From assembly GCF_021018805.1 (NCBI RefSeq), contig NC_086250.1:68397322-68461321 (forward strand): DNA of 64,000 nt. The letters are read 5' to 3'. Positions 58,667 to 64,000 of the stretch are shown here, in pieces; within the stretch, counting starts at the first letter, position 1; each line of letters opens with the position of its first letter. The DNA comes from Prinia subflava. Its lineage: Eukaryota; Chordata; Aves; Passeriformes; Cisticolidae. The translations under genes and the position numbers were made by a program. The notes below the pieces were generated by a model. The model was not told the DNA's origin and ran no database searches. It was given only the letters and a program-made list of their open reading frames with translations.

Positions 58667-61229
58667 CCTTTCTGCTATGAAGCACCAAATAAATGTTTTC
58701 TGAATGTATATGATGGAACACGTCATTGATAAAATAACAAAACGTAGATTATATTAAAATAGAAAAAAATTCACCAAGAGTCTTACAAAACCATCCTTTG
58801 TCTTTTCTCATATCTTTTAAGAGACAAACCTATCAAAGAAAAATGTTATGATAATGTATTACCATGCTGAGTTAATTGTCAGTTGCAAGTTACTTAAGTG
58901 TACCTTAATGATATGTTTAAAGCCTTATTTTCAACTCTAATAGCTATTAATGGTAGCAAGAGAAAATGAAACCAATTTTCCCTAACTTAAAGTAGAGCTC
59001 TATTAAGCATAAGTGAACAAGATTCTAAATATAACAAATTCTTTAGGTGTTTCAGCTAATGGGAACCCACACTGTCCATATTTCAGTCTAGCTACATACT
59101 ACTTCCCAGGAAGCACTTACATAAAATCATGCAGTATCGAGTGTGTCAGTATCACAGAAGCTTGATTTGTTATTTCAAATAATATGAAATCATTCCCAAA
59201 GACCAAAACATCTGAACTGAAGGGAGAATGAAATTCCCAGAGGATTAGTTCAGTATGAAAACCCATGGAGACATTGAATCTGGTTTTGAAGGATTCCCTT
59301 CTCCTCAGACAGAGAACAGCATTTCATAGATAGTTGACCTCATGGATGCAAAGCTAAATATAGCTTTAAAGTTCCTAATAGCATTCAGAATGTCTAGAGT
59401 ATAGGAACTCATCACAGAAATATTTTTGAGTGCCACAAAGTCCATCCCCAGATAATCTCCACTTATTTCAATTGCTTTACCACAATCTTCTATCTGCCTC
59501 CAGACAAATTAGTTGGTTTTTCCTGTCTTGTGTGAGTTAAAAGAATATTACAGTCTTGAATAATTTTTTTGTCGCATAAGTAAAGCAATATGACCAATTT
59601 AAGACAGAAAAATCATCAGCCTAGCTGACCTTCAGTCCTGGAGAACCCACAGGTGTGAGCAACTAATTGCAAGGTGTTTGCACATTTTTCTAGAAAAGAT
59701 GTTCTTTCCTAACTCATAATTTAAAATAAATAAGATTGAACCTTTTCAATGGGAAATGGCACAGATGACAGCATGACATCTTCCACACTATCCCATGCTG
59801 GTCTTTCAAACCTGATAATTTCATTAAGGTATTTAAGTGTCCAATAATTTCATAATAAAACACAAAGAGAAAATTGTTAGTTATGTGAAAATCGGCCCTT
59901 GTCAGTCATTACAGGTTCAGCAACTTTCCTTTACATGACAAAAAAAAAATTTGTACTTTCATTACTGATTTGCTTCTTGCATTAGCACTTCTGAAACAGG
60001 CCTGTGAAACCTAATTCCTCCTATTCCATTTTCATTAAGAAAAAAAATTGCAAGTCATCTTCTGTACCATGGGAGCAAGGTACTCGTTAGGAAAAGCTGT
60101 TTCACTCAATCATCAGGTTTCAATATTCTCAAATTAAGCTTCTCCTAAATCTTACAGCTATATACTTCACTTCAGTAAAATCACTCAAAATGGGGAGATT
60201 TTTAATGTCAGAGATGTTGCAGTGTTAAATCTTCTTTGTGACTATTCTGTTGTGAAAGGTCTCAGAAATGTGGCATGAACCTCCCAAATGAAAATACACG
60301 CTTATGTTTATGGATTTTAAAGGCTAAATTAAGGCTGTTATTTTTTTTTTCCTTTATGGAGTTTAAAATCAAGCATCACATAGAACCAGACAAGCTTTAT
60401 AACCAAATATCTCTACATCTACACATCTGAAAGAACATATGTGTAGTTGTTTGATGCTGCCTGCTGAACGAACAACATAAACCTCCAAAGAGAAGGTAAA
60501 CAGGTAAACTCCCCTGAACCTGAACAATCCTACCACGTGCAACACATGCTGGAGGCAGTGGTGGCTGCATGAAAGATTAAATAATGAATGTGATTCCTAG
60601 AAGTAGGGGCATACCTTTTTTTTTGTTGGTTTTTTTTTTTTTTTCCTGGAAGAGAACTCTGTGCTATTTTTCTCATGTAAAAGAGTGCAATATTCTTGGT
60701 ATATATGCTCCCAGAATTTATTAAGATTAATAAAGTAGACAGTAGTCATGCAAGACTTCCAGCATTAGCTGCCAAATTGCTCTCCTCTTTGTAAGGAAGG
60801 TCTCACCTGAGTAAGGATTTGAAACTTGGATGTTCGCATTAAAAAATCTGATTTATTTGTTAACCAAGCTTTCCAGGTCCATTTGGGCTCTTGCTGGCAT
60901 TAGGCTGCAAAATAATGGGTCAAAGTTCAAATGTTCCCTTCCTATGGAAGCCTTTACAAAAGGAGAGAGATTTACACCAAGACAAAGCAGTGTTCACACT
61001 CACTACTGTTATTGTCTTTAAACCCTTGCCAAAAAAGCTGCAGATTTTCACCCGTGAAGTGAAAGAACAGAAGAGAGGAAGGAGGAAATGTTATGCTGTG
61101 TAAACAAATACTCTACCTGAAGGGGAATAAAAAAAGCACCAAAAATGCAGTCAAATATTTACACTTGTGAAGATTCAGGCAAAACATCAAATCAAGCTGT
61201 ACTGTTAAGAGCCCTGTTCTCTTCCTGTC

Positions 61230-61259
61230 TTTTTTTTTTTTTTTTTTTTTCTTTTTTTT
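61230..61259. repeat. T-rich homopolymer tract
   Basis: 30 bases of T with a single C. On the minus strand it is a poly-A run, with no retroposon body recognised beside it. Confidence 0.92.
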
Positions 61260-62599
61260 GCTTCCTTTTGTCTGTCCTTTTCTGCTACTCCTTTTTTGCA
61301 TTGAGAGCTGCAGATACAGAGAAAGATCATCTACAACACGACAGAGATGGAGCTGGCAGTGGCTGTGGGTTCCAGGATGGCCAAGGATCAAACTTGTGGA
61401 AGGAGTTACAACAGCCTGGATGAACCCTTTATAAAATCCATTCATGTTCCTAAAAATACAACCAAAATTTTTGGTATCCCGGGTCTTTGGTTTTCTTCTT
61501 GTGTGTTTTACAAACTGATTTAATTCTTTTGGAAGCCACATCCTTCCTTTAAAGTGAATAGTTTGTAAGGTCTAATTTTTTTTGTTGATTTTTGTTTTGT
61601 GTGGAAAATTAGGTCCCAAGTCTTTGGAGGTATGTCAAGCTGTATTTCAAGTGGACATTTGGTGCAGAAAAGGTCTGGATTAAAGGTGCCCAAAATACTA
61701 TAGAGTTTTCTTAAGGTCATTTCATAAAGTGTCTGATAATCACAGTAACACAAACACTCTCCTGCTGGAGTCTGTCTACCACCTAACTTCAGGGTAATTG
61801 CTCCTCAGCTGGGGAAGAAAGTGAAGCAAACAACACAGTATTATTATTATTATTTTAACAAAAAGGATCTCAAATCAATATTTCATAATGGTATCAAACC
61901 GTTCTTGACAGAGGGTTATACTCCCCTTGACCAAACCAGCAGCACTATTTTAAAATAGCCAAAAGAACTGGTTTTGAATATGTTTTGGGGAAATAAAAAA
62001 TAAACAAGAATTTCCAATTGTTTTCCATCTGAATCTATTTATTTCCCTTTCCACTGCTATTTTCAAAAAACATCACCAAATAATTAAAACATTCAAAGAA
62101 TATATTTAGAATACTGTCACCTAGGAAGATAACATCTTAGAAAGGGATTTCTCTGTATATACAGATATTTGATAGTTTCCATACCACCATATCTGTCTGT
62201 GTGTTTCATTCTGAAACAAAAACTAATTTCATAATAAGCAACTAGGGCTAGAAACAAGTTTCAGTGGGTCACCCTTAATCCCCTCTCATCTCTCACTAAA
62301 TCAGGCACTTGCTTCAAAAAATACCTAATTGCCAAAACAAAACAATTAGTAATATCGAACAAAGCATTGTCTTTCCACACTCTCCCTCTGGTACATCAAC
62401 ATTCTTCTGCCTGTCTCACAGATTTTCAGATGCTCTGACTGTCCGCTCCTCTTAAAGATCATTGAAAGCATTAATACCTCAGAAGATCTGAAAAATTAGG
62501 GCTGCAATTGGGCAGCTGTAATTAGTGGACACTTCTGAAGTGTTGGGCATTTCAAAAGTTTCACAGGAGTTGTGTGCACAGTTGCCACACTTTAAAAAA

Positions 62600-62661
62600 G
62601 GTTTTTGTTTGTTTGGTTGGTTTTGTGTTTTGTTTGGTTGGGTTTTTTTACTTTTTTTGTT
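62600..62661. repeat. (GTTT)n-like low-complexity tract
   Basis: Imperfect GTTT and GGTT units ending in T runs. Confidence 0.85.
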
Positions 62662-63821
62662 CTAGTAGAGAAGAAATAGCAGAAGTCTAGAGAAGTCAAG
62701 GATGGCATGGCTATCAGTGCTGCTCTGCGTAGAAGAGCTGCAGACACAGACTGATCTATTTTTTTTGCAACATAATAGATGAGATTTTCCAAAGAGCCCC
62801 AAGAGGCACAAAAGCAAACCAGGAGCAGTGACACCAGCTGCCCTACACAGTGCACACAAGTGCTCACAGCAGACACTTTGCCTCATTGTCTGGCCTCAAA
62901 TCTGAATCCTCCCCCCTCACCATCCTCTGATGCACCTATGGCAGGAGCAGCTGGTAGCTCAACACCCCAGATTGCTCTTTGCAGAGAAAGGGAGGCCACC
63001 ATCTCCCCTTTGCCTGCAGTAAGGACAAGGTTAGCAGGTTTTATTTCATGTTACCTTGAATAAACCCACTCCTAGAAAGGGCACCAGCACAGTTTGGGGG
63101 TCAGTCAAAGCCCTGTGCTCAAGCTCCTCTGTGAGCACTGCAAAGCAGAAACCCCTATTTGGTACTGAAATATATATAGGCAATGTTCCCACTAACTCAC
63201 ACACATATCACCTCTGTGTTCCAGACATCATGTGCAGGGAGCTGAATATAGGTGTAAATTCTTTCCTACAGCTGCTTTATATTCCAGAGAGACATAAAAA
63301 AGACTTTAATGTAGAAGATAATCACCCTTCTCATTCCCACACTCGTGTGAGTATTATGTGAACAAACTCCTGAGAAAAATGTGTTATGGAAACTTTATGT
63401 GTTGAGCAGCTTTACTGTTACCCATAAAACAGCTTTACAGCAGTGTCAGTGATTTTCTTTGGTATATTAGTTTTATTATTGTAGCCCCCATTGTCCCTCC
63501 TCATGCACAAGGATCACCTTAAAGACCAAAGAGCCTACAATTTTCCTTAATTATATCAGTATAAATAAGATTAGAAGTTTGTTCTGTTGCTTCATTTCCC
63601 AGCACACTGTTAGTGTCAGTTTAGGTAACTTTTCAAGTGATTCTTTCACAATGAAATTCAATGGACTTATTAAAGTTCAATATGTTTTAATATTATACTT
63701 TCAAGAAAGGAGCAAGTCTTTTTCCTCTGATGTAATTTATTTTGTAGCAAATGGGTTATTCCACATCAAGGGGCACACTTTAACATTTTTGTTGGCAACA
63801 CAGACAGTGGATTGAATACAA

Positions 63822-64000
63822 ACCTCAGGAAGTTTGTCCCCAACACTGAGCAGTGTGGGGGGCAACATCCCCCTGGACATCCAGTCAACATCCTGGAGGA
63901 AAGGGATGTCATCCAGAGGGACCTGGACAGGCTTGAGGGATGGAACTGTGCAAACCTCATGAAGTTCTACAAGTTGCACCTGAGTCAGGGCCATCCCAAG
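63822..64000 (+). mobile_element. CR1 LINE ORF2 end fragment, cut by window edge
   Basis: A plus-strand frame reads ILEERDVIQRDLDRLEGW, then a NLMKF-like piece and a LHL piece. This is the conserved segment after the CR1 reverse transcriptase active site (IQRDLDRLE at 63911-63937). The catalytic FADD region just upstream is degraded (KFVPN in its place). The element continues beyond base 64000. Confidence 0.85.

Larger units (their letters stand above)
58667..63821. other. Upstream region, unique sequence and T-rich tracts
   Basis: No gene. It holds T-rich tracts at 60617-60645 and 61230-61259, (TTA)n at 61843-61856 and a (GTTT)n-like tract at 62600-62661. The Lys-rich minus open frame over 61230-61259 comes from the T tract. 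The remaining sequence is AT-rich with nothing recognised. Confidence 0.55.

Noticed and set aside
61113..61541. 142-codon minus-strand frame with a poly-Lys stretch
   Set aside because: The lysines come from the T tract at 61230-61259; no family resemblance elsewhere.
1..64000. CRISPR arrays, operons, plasmid or phage features
   Set aside because: No spaced direct-repeat array or dense coding; all evidence points to vertebrate chromosomal DNA.

Overview
The window is vertebrate nuclear DNA, most likely from a bird. It contains several CR1 LINE fragments ending in the typical CR1 tail (ATTCTATGATTCTA-like), a solo endogenous-retrovirus LTR of a type common in neoavian genomes, worn MIR-like SINEs, AT-rich single-copy sequence and one sharp CpG island. 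There is no bacterial, phage or organellar signal. Nearly all long open frames are chance or repeat-derived.

The only protein-coding gene I can recognise is CELF2 (CUGBP/ETR-3-like factor 2, an RNA-binding splicing and translation regulator), on the minus strand. Only its 5' part is present, as two alternative first coding exons. The distal one (41733-41839) encodes a peptide beginning MFERTSELAF and containing MRCPKSAVTMRNEELLL. The proximal one (27715-27788), inside the CpG island, encodes MTSSFKLDFLPEMMV followed by DGRLLVSDR. Both end in consensus GT donors in the same phase (two bases into a codon), so either can splice to the shared exon 2. Exon 2 and the three RRM exons were not found and should lie beyond base 1.

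Layout. 64000-42113 is upstream of the distal exon (intergenic, or intron of a 5'-extended transcript) and holds CR1 copies, a 28-bp minisatellite, a (TCAC)n array and two MIR-like fragments. 42112-41733 is the distal promoter candidate, 5' UTR and distal exon. 41732-28311 is the 13.9-kb intron between the two first exons, with one CR1, one MIR, two hairpins and one exon-like segment. 28310-27280 is the CpG island with the proximal exon. 27279-1 is the start of the long downstream intron, with two CR1 copies, the solo LTR, a second LTR-like segment, microsatellites, palindromes and a small CpG-rich patch near 25.2 kb.

The two promoters would yield CELF2 proteins that differ only at the N terminus, before the first RRM. 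I saw no convincing new biological system. The observations most worth checking concern CELF2: three possible AUGs in the distal exon, a stop-free 5' frame on the proximal exon, possible extra first exons near 25.2 and 39.4 kb, and three short perfect or near-perfect hairpins in the introns.
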